Shown here: one piece after another, positions 41,549-51,226 of the stretch | Layout of the letters: each line of letters starts with the position of its first letter | How positions within the stretch are numbered: position 1 is the first letter of the stretch | NCBI RefSeq assembly: GCF_030403435.1 | Contig: NZ_JAUEPH010000003.1 | Coordinates: 604,574-668,573 of the forward strand | DNA length: 64,000 nt | Source of the DNA: Algoriphagus sediminis | GTDB lineage: Bacteria > Bacteroidota > Bacteroidia > Cytophagales > Cyclobacteriaceae | Direction of reading: 5' to 3' | Notes under the pieces: generated by a model | The model's database searches: none | Told to the model about the DNA's origin: nothing | What the model saw: the letters and a program-made list of their open reading frames with translations, nothing else | Program-made: the position numbers and the translations under genes

Positions 41549-43243
41549 ATGGAGATTTTAACCTGGACCTATATTTTAGTTGGATTTACCTTCGCCCTTT
41601 ACATCGGGATAGCGGTTTGGTCCAGAGCTGCTTCGACCAAAGAATTTTATACCGCAGGAGGTGGAGTATCTCCCCTGGCAAATGGAATGGCAACGGCTGC
41701 AGATTGGATGTCTGCCGCTTCCTTCATTTCTATGGCCGGAATTATCGCATTCGCGGGATATGATGGTTCAGTTTATCTCATGGGCTGGACCGGAGGCTAT
41801 GTGCTTTTGGCCTTGCTATTAGCTCCCTACCTGAGAAAATTTGGGAAGTTTACCGTTCCTGATTTCGTGGGTGATCGCTACTATTCTAAAGGTGCCAAGG
41901 TGGTAGCCGTCATCTGTGCATTGTTTGTGTCCTTTACTTACGTGGCGGGCCAAATGCGAGGAGTCGGGATTGTTTTCTCGCGCTATCTGGAGGTACCAAT
42001 TGAATGGGGAGTGATCATCGGAATGTGTATCGTTTTCTTCTATGCAGTGCTTGGAGGGATGAAAGGGATTACTTACACGCAAGTGGCTCAGTATTGTGTG
42101 CTGATTTTCGCCTACATGGTCCCTGCCATTTTTATCTCCATGCAGCTTACCGGTAATCCCATTCCGCAATTCGGCTTAGGGGGAGAGTTAGCCGACGGTA
42201 CCCCACTTTTGGATAAATTGGATGGTGTACTTTCAGAACTGGGCTTCCATGAATACACTGATGGTAGGAAAGGGATGGTAGATGTATTGATGATTACCCT
42301 TGCCTTAATGGTAGGAACAGCTGGTTTACCACATGTGATTGTGAGATTCTTTACGGTGCCAAGAGTGAAAGATGCCCGACTCTCCGCAGGCTACGCTTTG
42401 GTTTTCATCGCCATACTTTACACCACGGCTCCGGCGGTGGCTGCTTTCGGAATTTATAATACCATAGACAGTACTTCTGAGACCTCAATAGAGGATTTAC
42501 CTCAATGGATTTCTACCTGGCAAATGACAGACCTGATTCAGGTGGACGATAAAAATGGGGATGGAAAAATCCAATATCTCGCAGATCCGGAAACTAATGA
42601 ATTGAATATTGATCGGGATATTATGGTGCTGGCTAGTCCAGAGATCGCCCAACTTCCGAACTGGGTAGTCGGGCTTGTCGCGGCAGGAGCCATGGCTGCA
42701 GCGCTGTCCACCGCAGCTGGTTTACTTTTAGTGATTTCTACCTCAGTTTCACGTGATTTATTTAAAACTTATCAGCCAGATCTGTCCGAAAAAAAGGAGT
42801 TGAGGATTGCCAGAATTTCCGCCGCCTGCGCTGTTGTTATTGCTGGGTATTTTGGGGTGAATCCACCGGGATTCGTCGCTCAGGTAGTGGCCTTTGCCTT
42901 TGGTTTGGCGGCAGCTTCATTCTTTCCAGTCATCATAATGGGGATTTTTTCTACCCGGATAAATAAAGAGGGAGCCATTGTGGGAATGATATCAGGAATG
43001 CTTTTTACGGCTGCTTATATTGTGTATTTCAAGTTCATCAGTCCAGAATTGAATAGCTCAGAAAACTGGTTGTTCGGGATCTCTCCTGAGGGCATTGGCT
43101 CTATCGGGATGTTTATCAATTTCCTTGTTTGCGGAATCGTTTCTCATCTCACACCGCCCCCTCCCCAATCCGTGAGGGACATGATTGAGGAAATCCGGGT
43201 TCCCAGAGGAGAGGAAAAGTCCAGCAAATTTAAAAAAGACTGA
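41549..43243 (+). CDS. Sodium:solute symporter, large subunit (VC_2705/ActP-like)
   Basis: 564 residues with 12-13 membrane segments. Early motif EFYTAGGGVSPLANGMATAADWMSAASF and the later MAAALSTAAGLLLVISTSVSRDL identify the solute:sodium symporter family. A Ca-like loop, DDKNGDGKIQYLADPET, sits in an outer loop. Together with the DUF4212 protein it should form a Na+-coupled transporter. It is followed by acs after 196 bases, so acetate is a plausible substrate. Confidence 0.93.
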   Translation: MEILTWTYILVGFTFALYIGIAVWSRAASTKEFYTAGGGVSPLANGMATAADWMSAASFISMAGIIAFAGYDGSVYLMGWTGGYVLLALLLAPYLRKFGKFTVPDFVGDRYYSKGAKVVAVICALFVSFTYVAGQMRGVGIVFSRYLEVPIEWGVIIGMCIVFFYAVLGGMKGITYTQVAQYCVLIFAYMVPAIFISMQLTGNPIPQFGLGGELADGTPLLDKLDGVLSELGFHEYTDGRKGMVDVLMITLALMVGTAGLPHVIVRFFTVPRVKDARLSAGYALVFIAILYTTAPAVAAFGIYNTIDSTSETSIEDLPQWISTWQMTDLIQVDDKNGDGKIQYLADPETNELNIDRDIMVLASPEIAQLPNWVVGLVAAGAMAAALSTAAGLLLVISTSVSRDLFKTYQPDLSEKKELRIARISAACAVVIAGYFGVNPPGFVAQVVAFAFGLAAASFFPVIIMGIFSTRINKEGAIVGMISGMLFTAAYIVYFKFISPELNSSENWLFGISPEGIGSIGMFINFLVCGIVSHLTPPPPQSVRDMIEEIRVPRGEEKSSKFKKD

Positions 43244-43439
43244 AACCCATTTAATTCTGTCGTGATTTTCAGATTTTTAATAAAATCTTGTAATTGACCT
43301 ATACATATTTAATTTTTTTAATTAATTAAGTCATAAAGGTTCCGGAAAAGAAGGTCTTTTTCACTTTGATTTTTATCTTGTTTTGGATTTTGGCTGAAGG
43401 CCAAAGTTCAATAAAAATAACCCCAATAAACCCATTGCT

Positions 43440-45332
43440 ATGAGCGATCGAATTCACACCCTCAGCGGATATTTATACGAGTATCAAAAAAGTGTAGCAC
43501 AGCCTGAAGAATTTTGGGCGAGAATTGCAGATTCATTTCATTGGCGCAAGAGATGGTCTCAGGTTTTGGATTGGGATTTCAAAAAGCCCGATGTGAAGTG
43601 GTTTGTGGATGGAAAGCTGAACATTACCGAGAATATTTTTGAGCGACATCTCTATACTTTGGCGGATAAGCCTGCTATTATTTGGGAGGCGAATGACCCA
43701 GATGAACCGGGGAGAACGCTGACTTATCGTGAGCTATTCAGGGAGGTTTGTCGCTTCGCAAATGCTCTGATGGAAAAAGGAATTAGCAAAGGAGATAAGG
43801 TGATCATTTATATGCCCATGATCCCTGAAGCCGCGATCGCTATGCTTGCTTGTGCCAGAATTGGAGCGGTGCACTCTGTTGTTTTTGCTGGTTTTTCGAG
43901 CAATGCACTTGCTGATCGGATAAATGATTGTGATGCCAAGGCAGTTTTGACCTCCGATGGAAACTTTCGAGGGAAAAAGCAAATCCCGGTCAAAGCAGTG
44001 GTGGATGAAGCCCTGCAGAAATCATCTGTTGAAACAGTGATCGTTTACCAAAGAACCAAGCTGGAAGTTCAGATGACTGAGGGAAGAGATTACTGGTGGC
44101 ATGATATAATTGAGGGAGAATCGACGGAGAACATTGCCACAGAGATGGATTCTGAGGATATGCTTTTCATTCTCTACACCTCTGGTTCTACCGGTAAGCC
44201 TAAAGGTGTGGTTCATACCACTGGAGGGTATATGGTCTATACTTCCTACAGTTTTAAAAATGTATTCCAATATACTCCCGGAGATGTCTACTGGTGTACG
44301 GCAGACATTGGCTGGATTACAGGTCATTCCTATATCGTGTATGGACCTCTTTTGGCGGGAGCGACGACCTTAATGTTTGAGGGGGTTCCAACTTATCCAG
44401 ATGCAGGTAGATTTTGGGCAGTTTGCGAAAAGCATAAAGTAAATGTCTTCTATACTGCACCTACTGCTATCAGAGCTTTGCAGGCTTATGGAACCGAACC
44501 CATCGAAGGTTATGACTTGAGTAGCTTGAAGGTTTTGGGATCAGTTGGGGAGCCGATCAATGAAGAAGCCTGGCACTGGTATCACACCCATATCGGTAAG
44601 TCTAATTGTCCTATCGTGGATACTTGGTGGCAAACTGAAACTGGAGGAATTCTGATTTCACCGATTGCCGGGATTACACCTACCAAGCCGGCATATGCGA
44701 CATTACCCCTGCCAGGAATTCAGCTTTGCATCGTAGATGCCGATGGTAAGGAACTTAAAGGAAACTCGGTGGAGGGAAATCTTTGCATAAAATTCCCATG
44801 GCCGTCCATGATTCGAACCACTTATGGAGATCATGATCGCTGTAAGCAAACCTATTTCTCAACCTATGAAAATATGTATTTCACGGGTGATGGTGTGAAG
44901 CGAGATCATGATGGTTATTACAGAATTCTTGGTCGTGTGGATGATGTGATCAATGTTTCAGGTCACAGAATGGGAACTGCCGAAGTCGAGAATGCCATTA
45001 ATGAACATCCGCTTGTAATCGAATCGGCTGTGGTGGGATATCCACATGAGGTCAAAGGTCAGGGAATCTATGCTTATGTGATTTGTGATCTTAGTAATCG
45101 AACAGAAGATAATTTGATCAATGAGATAAAGACAACAGTGTCAAAGATCATTGGGCCGATCGCTAAACCTGACAAGATTCAGATCGTACCTGGATTACCA
45201 AAAACCAGATCTGGGAAGATTATGCGACGGATTCTAAGAAAAGTGGCTGAAAACAGTTTGGACAATATGGGAGATACTTCTACGCTTTTGGATCCAGAAG
45301 TGGTAAATCAGATTATTGAGGGCAGGAAGTAA
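43440..45332 (+). CDS. acs: Acetyl-CoA synthetase (AMP-forming)
   Basis: 630 residues, slightly short of the usual ~650. Core motif LYTSGSTGKPKGVVH; DTWWQTETGG, YFTGDGVKRDHDGYYRILGR and GHRMGTAEVENAI are intact. The C-terminal TRSGKIMRRILRKV holds the lysine that is acetylated for control in other species. It activates acetate to acetyl-CoA via acetyl-AMP. With the upstream symporter it forms an acetate uptake and assimilation set. Confidence 0.96.
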   Translation: MSDRIHTLSGYLYEYQKSVAQPEEFWARIADSFHWRKRWSQVLDWDFKKPDVKWFVDGKLNITENIFERHLYTLADKPAIIWEANDPDEPGRTLTYRELFREVCRFANALMEKGISKGDKVIIYMPMIPEAAIAMLACARIGAVHSVVFAGFSSNALADRINDCDAKAVLTSDGNFRGKKQIPVKAVVDEALQKSSVETVIVYQRTKLEVQMTEGRDYWWHDIIEGESTENIATEMDSEDMLFILYTSGSTGKPKGVVHTTGGYMVYTSYSFKNVFQYTPGDVYWCTADIGWITGHSYIVYGPLLAGATTLMFEGVPTYPDAGRFWAVCEKHKVNVFYTAPTAIRALQAYGTEPIEGYDLSSLKVLGSVGEPINEEAWHWYHTHIGKSNCPIVDTWWQTETGGILISPIAGITPTKPAYATLPLPGIQLCIVDADGKELKGNSVEGNLCIKFPWPSMIRTTYGDHDRCKQTYFSTYENMYFTGDGVKRDHDGYYRILGRVDDVINVSGHRMGTAEVENAINEHPLVIESAVVGYPHEVKGQGIYAYVICDLSNRTEDNLINEIKTTVSKIIGPIAKPDKIQIVPGLPKTRSGKIMRRILRKVAENSLDNMGDTSTLLDPEVVNQIIEGRK

Positions 45333-45507
45333 TCCCTTTATTGGGATCATCATTCTCCTGCTTTTCTATAAGTTCAATCTTGGATTTAATTGATTCAGGA
45401 GAATCCTCTTTTTGCTGATAAAAATTATGAACCCCTACCATAAAGGCTACAATTAATGCCCAAGTTAGCTTTCTGATTGATTTCCAGAGATTCTGGTGTT
45501 TTTCCAT
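45313..45507 (-). CDS. Possible small membrane protein overlapping the acs 3' end
   Basis: 64 residues with one helix (RKLTWALIVAFMVGVHNFY) and a charged tail ESIKSKIELIEKQENDD. It overlaps the last 20 bases of acs on the opposite strand. Composition and topology look real, but the small size and overlap leave doubt. I do not recognise a family. Confidence 0.5.
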   Translation of the reverse strand: MEKHQNLWKSIRKLTWALIVAFMVGVHNFYQQKEDSPESIKSKIELIEKQENDDPNKGITSCPQ

Positions 45508-45571
45508 ACGGAGAGAAGGGTCAATTTGTATTCCAATCTGTATTTTGAGACATTCTGTCCGAAAAAATAAA

Positions 45572-46972
45572 CTATTTGATTTCGGTATTTACCTCTCCAT
45601 TACCCACAAAATGAATTAGAAACTCGTTTTCCTGTGGGTAGAAATTTGGAGTGATTTTCAGATTTTCCACCTGAAATGTTCCTATGGGTGTGTTCAATTT
45701 TAATTGATTTTCTAAACCGTAAATGCTCTCAGCCATCACCTCCCCAATTGGGAATTGAGCTCGTTTTTCCATTTGGCGAATGATCTTTTTTCGCTTTAGA
45801 CCCGCACCTGTTTGGGCCTGAAAGCTATCCGAATCGAGTCGAAAATTGATTTCCTCAAATACCAGACTTTGAAGATTTTCCTTGTAAATGGGTTTACCCA
45901 CCAGGAATATCTCACCCGAGATTTCCTTTCCGTTGTTTTTTGTGGCGATAAAATCCATGGTCACTCCAATAAATGAACCAAAGGCCTGACTTCTAAAATT
46001 TGACGGTTGAAATTTGGTCTTTTTATCAACCTGATAAATTCTATTTCCCAGATTTTCTTCCAACAGATCATCCATTTGAGAATAGCTTAAGGCAAGGGGA
46101 ATAACTATTTCAAATGTATTTGTAGAGTCCTTATTTGTACTCAAAGAAGGTAAAGGGAAAGCTCGACTTGGAGCGGCATTGGCGGGATGAGAATTAATTT
46201 TCCCATCCATTCCTAGCCAAATATTATAGTTTTCTTCCTCATCAAAAAAGTCTCTCCATCCAGCTCGTGTGGGTTGAATGGAGAAAGCTTTGGCCACTCC
46301 TCTCCATTCCAATTCAACAGGGCGCCCAACCTGTTCCCAGGCTAAATCAACAAATGGTTTGAGAGAGATAAGATCATCTCTTTGCAGTAATCTGGATTCA
46401 GCGAATTTCTGCATTTGCGAAAGCAAAAGCTTATTCAAATCCACCTGCATCCCCATTAAATCCAGATTCACATCACCCCCAAGATCTAGGATTTCCAATT
46501 TTGCCACTCCTACTGACCAATCTGAATTTACCTTAGGGTCCAGTAAAATAGTTGGCCTGATTGATTCATTTATGGGTAGCTTGCCTTTTAGAAAGCTTCC
46601 GAGCCCTGAAGCTTTAAGTCCCACCTCTCCTTGTATGTCCAGGGGTATGGTAAGTCGAACCAACTGACTATCAACTGGGGTTACGGAAATAGCCCCTGTT
46701 CTTTTAACCAGTAAATCTCCTTCAAGACCATTTCCAAAATCCATATCCTTCCCTTGGTAAATTTGAATTGGTACTTGGGAGTTGATTACCTTCTCGAAGG
46801 TATTTTTTGGGATTTTTATGTTTGTATTTACCCGAGAAATGGTTGGAGGAGGGGTTAAAATATCTCCTGATTCACTGGTTGGGAAACTGGACTTGCAGGC
46901 CGAAAAAATCAGTGTAAAAATCAAAATAAGATTTAAAGGAATTCTAATTTTGGGAGAGTGAAAAGGGCGCAT
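45572..46972 (-). CDS. DUF4403 lipoprotein
   Basis: 466 residues from the ATG at 46972. That start gives the signal RIPLNLILIFTLIFSAC with a lipobox; longer readings begin at non-ATG codons. The protein follows the DUF4403 pattern: INTNIKIPKNTFEKVINSQVPIQIYQGKDMDFG-like N-terminus (N- and Q-rich strands; only key segment given), LKASGLGSFLKGKLPI, and GVTMDFIATKNNGKEISGEIFL near the end. The family is thought to bind lipid-like molecules in an SMP/TULIP-like fold, so a role in lipid movement is possible but unproven. Confidence 0.82.
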   Translation of the reverse strand: MRPFHSPKIRIPLNLILIFTLIFSACKSSFPTSESGDILTPPPTISRVNTNIKIPKNTFEKVINSQVPIQIYQGKDMDFGNGLEGDLLVKRTGAISVTPVDSQLVRLTIPLDIQGEVGLKASGLGSFLKGKLPINESIRPTILLDPKVNSDWSVGVAKLEILDLGGDVNLDLMGMQVDLNKLLLSQMQKFAESRLLQRDDLISLKPFVDLAWEQVGRPVELEWRGVAKAFSIQPTRAGWRDFFDEEENYNIWLGMDGKINSHPANAAPSRAFPLPSLSTNKDSTNTFEIVIPLALSYSQMDDLLEENLGNRIYQVDKKTKFQPSNFRSQAFGSFIGVTMDFIATKNNGKEISGEIFLVGKPIYKENLQSLVFEEINFRLDSDSFQAQTGAGLKRKKIIRQMEKRAQFPIGEVMAESIYGLENQLKLNTPIGTFQVENLKITPNFYPQENEFLIHFVGNGEVNTEIK

Positions 46973-47042
46973 ATCTGATGATTCCAAAAAGAGGGAACTT
47001 TTAGTGCTTTGTACGGATTCTCCAAAAGTAAGATTTAATAAA

Positions 47043-47381
47043 ATGAATTGGAAAGAGCTCACTACTGAGGAACAACTGGAAGAGATCAAAAGGGTCAGTA
47101 AGGAAAAACCTGTTTTGATTTTTAAGCACAGTACAAGGTGCAGCATTAGTAGTATGTCTCTAAATCGGCTTTTGAGGAAATGGCAGGAGAGCGATTCCCA
47201 AAAAGTAGAGCCTTATTTTTTAGACCTGATCGCACATCGTGACATTTCTGATTTGGTTGCCAGGCAGTTTGAAGTTTACCATCAATCTCCTCAGGCGATC
47301 ATTATAAAAAATGGAAAAGCTGTATACGATAGCAGTCACTTTAACATTTCCTATCAGGATATTCTCTCGCAGGGGTCATAA
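47043..47381 (+). CDS. ytxJ: Bacillithiol-system redox-active protein YtxJ (BrxC-like)
   Basis: 112 residues from the ATG at 47043; a GTG 13 codons upstream is discounted. The thioredoxin-fold core has FKHSTRCSISSMSL (the single-Cys HSTxCxIS motif), YFLDLIAHRDIS and QSPQAIIIKNG. Firmicutes and Bacteroidota members act as monothiol bacilliredoxins that remove bacillithiol from proteins. It stands alone, divergent from the DUF4403 gene by 70 bases. Confidence 0.88.
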   Translation: MNWKELTTEEQLEEIKRVSKEKPVLIFKHSTRCSISSMSLNRLLRKWQESDSQKVEPYFLDLIAHRDISDLVARQFEVYHQSPQAIIIKNGKAVYDSSHFNISYQDILSQGS

Positions 47382-47497
47382 TTTCACCATTGAATTAAGC
47401 CATTTATCACCAGAATACCCCTCTCTTGTTTTTGTTGGAGTTGGATTTAAACCTTTAGCTTTTTTCGAAAGTCAAAGTAGAGTAAATCCCAACAAAC

Positions 47498-50350
47498 ATG
47501 GTAAGAATTTTTACCCTATTATTTTTCGTTTTTTGTGTATTCACTGTTGAAAGTTCAATAGCCCAAAACACTGAAAATCAAAGTCCCCAGAGAAAACTTA
47601 CAGGAACAGTTATCGATGGAGTAGAGAACCAGCCCATGGTGGGTGCAAACGTCTTGATCAAAACGGTGACTGATTCATTATTGGTCGGAGCCGTGACTGA
47701 TGGAGCTGGTAAATTTGAAGTTGTCAGACCGGAAATTCCTGACGTGAAAATCGAAATCACATTTGTAGGATACCGAACCATTTCAAGAACTCACAATATT
47801 AGACAGTCTCTGGATTTGGGCGAATTGGTTTTATTAGAGGATTCCCAGGTACTTGGAGAAGTGCTGATCGAAGGTGAAGTTCCTGTGGGAGAAATGAGAG
47901 GAGACACTACCTCCTTCAATGCCAATGCTTTCAAAACCCAAGAAAATGCTCAGGCTGAAGATTTAATCCGAAAAATGCCCGGTATTACCATGAATGGTGG
48001 ACAATTAGAAGCGCAGGGTGAGCAGGTACAAAAAGTATTGGTAGACGGTAGAGAGTTTTTTGGATCAGATCCGAATATCGCTCTGCGAAACCTTCCTGCA
48101 GATGCGATCGATAGGGTGGAGGTTTTAGATCAAAGATCCGATCAAAGCCGATTAACAGGATTTGACGACGGAACCTATACCAAAACGATCAACATTATAC
48201 TCAAGGAGGATAGAAGAAATGGACAGTTTGGACGTGCATATGCGGGATATGGTACGGATGATAGATATACCGGGGGAGGAAGTATTAATTTATTCTCAGG
48301 GGATAGAAGGTTCTCCATTTTGGGCCTTTTCAATAATGTAAACCAACAAAACTTCTCTAGCCAGGATCTTGCCGGAGTTAATGCCAATGCCTCCGGAGGA
48401 GGTGGCAGGAGACGCTGGGGCAGAGGTGGCGGAAACAGTAATTTCTTTGTAGGAAATGATATAGGAATTATAAATACGAACTCTGTTGGGTTGAACTTCA
48501 GTGATAAGTGGGGATCCAAAGTCAATTTTACCGGAAGTTATTTCTTCAATAACACTGGAAATACCCTTAATCAAATTACAAACCGTGAGACTGTAGTAAA
48601 CGAGGACTTCAGACAGATTTATCAGGAAAACCTGATTAATACAGTTGATAATTATAATCACCGGGTAAATGCCAGAATTGAGGCTGATATAGATGAAAAG
48701 AACAGCCTTATTATCACTCCGAATATTTCATTCCAGAATAATAGGACCTTCAGTGATAGAGATGCACTCACTCTTGCCAGTACTGGCGACTCCTTGAGTG
48801 CTCTTAGGTCCATTTCAAATTCTGAGACCATGGCATTCAATATCGCCAATAATATTACCTACAGTTATAAATTCAATAAAACCGGTAGAACCTTATCTTC
48901 TGATATTTCTACAACCTGGAATGATCGAGACCAGGTTTCCGACCTGCTTGCAGCTAGCAGGGATTTTCAGCGAAATTTGGTAGATACGACATTGCAGGAA
49001 ACAGACGCACTATCCAATGGATTTAACTATCGTGTGAATCTTAGATATACTGAACCGCTTGGTGAAAAAAGTATAGGAACGCTGCAATATCGAATTGGAA
49101 ATAATAAGACCTCAGCGAATCAAAAGACTCAGGTTTTGGGTGAAGATCAGGACTTTTTCGAATTGGATACTGCCTTGAGTAATGAATTTGAAAACAGATT
49201 TATTACCAACCGTATCAGTACTGGCTATGCCTGGAATAACAATGGGTTTAATTTGAATTTCTCTTTGGATTATCAAAATGCCCAGCAAAAAAATGAGAGT
49301 GTTTTCCCCACTGTAGGTGAATTCAACCAGAACTTCAATAATCTTTTACCAAGTGCAAACTTGAGTTACAGAAATAGAGAAACAGGGGTTTCATACAGGA
49401 TTCGATATAGAACTGATACGGATGAGCCAAGTGTAAATGAACTTCAGAATGTGATCAACAACCAAAATCCACTTAACCTAAGTGTAGGTAATCCAAATCT
49501 TGGCCAGAGCTACAATCACAATATTTTTGCAAACATGAGTAAGGTGAATCTAGAGAAATCGAGGACTTTCTTTATGTTCATCAATTACTCGGGTACCAGT
49601 AACTTTATCGGAACCAATACCTTTATCGCCAGTCAGGATACTTTGATTAACGGCGAGATATTGCTTCGGCCTGGAGGCCAAATCACCCAGCCGGTCAATG
49701 TGGATGGTACTTTCAGAACTCGATTTTTCGCTACGTATGGTGCACCAATTGCGAAGTCAAAGCTTCAGTTCAATATGAGAACCCGGGTGAATTTCAATCG
49801 AACTCCTGGCATCATCAATGGTGAGAAAAACTTCAATGATAATCTCGATCTTAGCCAGGGAGTAACATTTACAAGCAATATCAGTAAGGACTTCGATTTC
49901 ACCCTGAGCACTACTGGAACTTACACTATCGTAAATTCTAGTTTGCAGGAAAACCTGAATAACAACTACTATATCCAAGAGTCCAATATCAGGCTTTACT
50001 TTTCCCCAAATGATGGTAAACTATTTATAGGTAATAATGTGAGTAATACGCTTTATCGAGGTCTTTCTGAAGGTTTTGATCAGTCTGTTTGGTTATGGAA
50101 TATTGAAGCAGGGTGGAGATTTGCTAAGAATAATAAGGCAGAGCTTAAAGCTGTCGTTTTTGATTTATTAAATCAGAACAACAGTATTTCCAGAGAAATC
50201 ACAGACGTAGCAGTTACGGATACTTTTACTAATGTCCTGACTCGATATGGAATGCTGACCTTCACTTATATCATCGGTAACTTTAAAGAGCCTGAGCCAG
50301 ATGACAGTCCTTGGAGCAGAGGTAGATCTAGAGGCGGAAGGACCTGGTAA
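47498..50350 (+). CDS. TonB-dependent outer-membrane receptor with carboxypeptidase-like N-terminal domain
   Basis: 950 residues with signal peptide MVRIFTLLFFVFCVFTVESSIAQ. A CarboxypepD-reg-like domain (~32-120, KLTGTVIDGVENQPMVGANV) is followed by the plug, LIRKMPGITMNGGQLEAQG and VDGREFFGSDPNIALRNLPADAIDRVEVLD. Then come a 22-strand-type barrel rich in Asn and aromatics and an outer-membrane-protein ending YIIGNFKEPEPD plus a basic Arg/Gly-rich tail, SRGRSRGGRTW. There is no SusD partner nearby, so it is more likely a cofactor, peptide or siderophore receptor; the ligand is unknown. Confidence 0.9.
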   Translation: MVRIFTLLFFVFCVFTVESSIAQNTENQSPQRKLTGTVIDGVENQPMVGANVLIKTVTDSLLVGAVTDGAGKFEVVRPEIPDVKIEITFVGYRTISRTHNIRQSLDLGELVLLEDSQVLGEVLIEGEVPVGEMRGDTTSFNANAFKTQENAQAEDLIRKMPGITMNGGQLEAQGEQVQKVLVDGREFFGSDPNIALRNLPADAIDRVEVLDQRSDQSRLTGFDDGTYTKTINIILKEDRRNGQFGRAYAGYGTDDRYTGGGSINLFSGDRRFSILGLFNNVNQQNFSSQDLAGVNANASGGGGRRRWGRGGGNSNFFVGNDIGIINTNSVGLNFSDKWGSKVNFTGSYFFNNTGNTLNQITNRETVVNEDFRQIYQENLINTVDNYNHRVNARIEADIDEKNSLIITPNISFQNNRTFSDRDALTLASTGDSLSALRSISNSETMAFNIANNITYSYKFNKTGRTLSSDISTTWNDRDQVSDLLAASRDFQRNLVDTTLQETDALSNGFNYRVNLRYTEPLGEKSIGTLQYRIGNNKTSANQKTQVLGEDQDFFELDTALSNEFENRFITNRISTGYAWNNNGFNLNFSLDYQNAQQKNESVFPTVGEFNQNFNNLLPSANLSYRNRETGVSYRIRYRTDTDEPSVNELQNVINNQNPLNLSVGNPNLGQSYNHNIFANMSKVNLEKSRTFFMFINYSGTSNFIGTNTFIASQDTLINGEILLRPGGQITQPVNVDGTFRTRFFATYGAPIAKSKLQFNMRTRVNFNRTPGIINGEKNFNDNLDLSQGVTFTSNISKDFDFTLSTTGTYTIVNSSLQENLNNNYYIQESNIRLYFSPNDGKLFIGNNVSNTLYRGLSEGFDQSVWLWNIEAGWRFAKNNKAELKAVVFDLLNQNNSISREITDVAVTDTFTNVLTRYGMLTFTYIIGNFKEPEPDDSPWSRGRSRGGRTW

Positions 50351-50376
50351 TTCTTTCAGAATTAACTTAAAAAATT

Positions 50377-50414
50377 AAAAAAAGCCTTCTGGGATTTTCC
50401 CGGAAGGCTTTTTT
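50377..50414. terminator. Bidirectional terminator between receptor and fasciclin genes
   Basis: Stem GCCTTC-t-GGG / CCC-g-GAAGGC with a 5-base loop, flanked by A6 on the left and T6 on the right. It therefore works for both the receptor (plus) and the fasciclin gene (minus) that converge on it. Confidence 0.92.
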
Positions 50415-50435
50415 GCTTGTATCCAATTTCAGAAT

Positions 50436-51002
50436 TTACATCTTCGGAAGAACCACGGTATCTACAGAGTGGATTACTCCATTTTTTTGCCATACATCAG
50501 CGATCAAAACTTTGGATTTTCCACCGTTTTCATCTGTAATGTAAAGGTCCTTGCCCTTCATCCATGCAGTCAGTTGTCCACCTTGAACGGTCTTTAGGGT
50601 CGCTTTGCCATTTCCTTTCTTTATTGCTTCAGCAATTTCCTTGGAGCCCATTTTACCCGCCACCACATGGTAGGTAAGTACTGCGGTTAACTGTCCCTTG
50701 TTCTCAGGCTTCAACAGTGTTTCTACCGTGCCATCAGGCAATTTTTCGAATGCTGAATTTTCTGGGGCAAAAACTGTAAAAGGCCCGTCCCCCTGAAGGG
50801 TTTCCACTAGTCCAGCTGCCTTCACGGCTGCCACGAGTGTGGTGTGATCCGCAGAATTAACCGCATTCTGAACAATGTTTTTAGAAGGGTACATTTCTGC
50901 TCCACCCACCATTTTCGTTTTTTCCATTTGGCCAAATACGAGATTTGCTGAAAGCAAGGCATAAGCCATAACTATACCGCCGAGATACTTTTGAATTTTC
51001 AT
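50436..51002 (-). CDS. Exported fasciclin-domain protein
   Basis: 188 residues from the ATG at 51002; earlier codons are non-ATG. Signal peptide MKIQKYLGGIVMAYALLSANLVFG. The FAS1 domain is complete: VNAADHTTLVAAVKAAGLV-like first helix pair (NSADHTTL), GDGPFTVFAPENSAFEKL, TYHVVAGKMG and the closing WQKNGVIHSVDTVVLPK. FAS1 proteins mediate adhesion or bind polysaccharide in other organisms. It is a single gene with its own terminator. Confidence 0.93.
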   Translation of the reverse strand: MKIQKYLGGIVMAYALLSANLVFGQMEKTKMVGGAEMYPSKNIVQNAVNSADHTTLVAAVKAAGLVETLQGDGPFTVFAPENSAFEKLPDGTVETLLKPENKGQLTAVLTYHVVAGKMGSKEIAEAIKKGNGKATLKTVQGGQLTAWMKGKDLYITDENGGKSKVLIADVWQKNGVIHSVDTVVLPKM

Positions 51003-51226
51003 GTTGATTTCTGTTTTGTTGAGATTAATTATTTGTCCTGATCTACGCAGCGGTGTAAGCATTCGGATTGAGTAGAGTAGAATTTTTCTTCCATTTTTGG
51101 AATTCTCTACAGACCTGATCCTACTTTTGCCCGAAATAGGAGAACTCTTTTCATAGAATGGAATGCGGGAAACTTTCTGCGAAACAGCAAAAATCTTAGC
51201 TTTGTAGCTTCATTTGAAGCAAACGG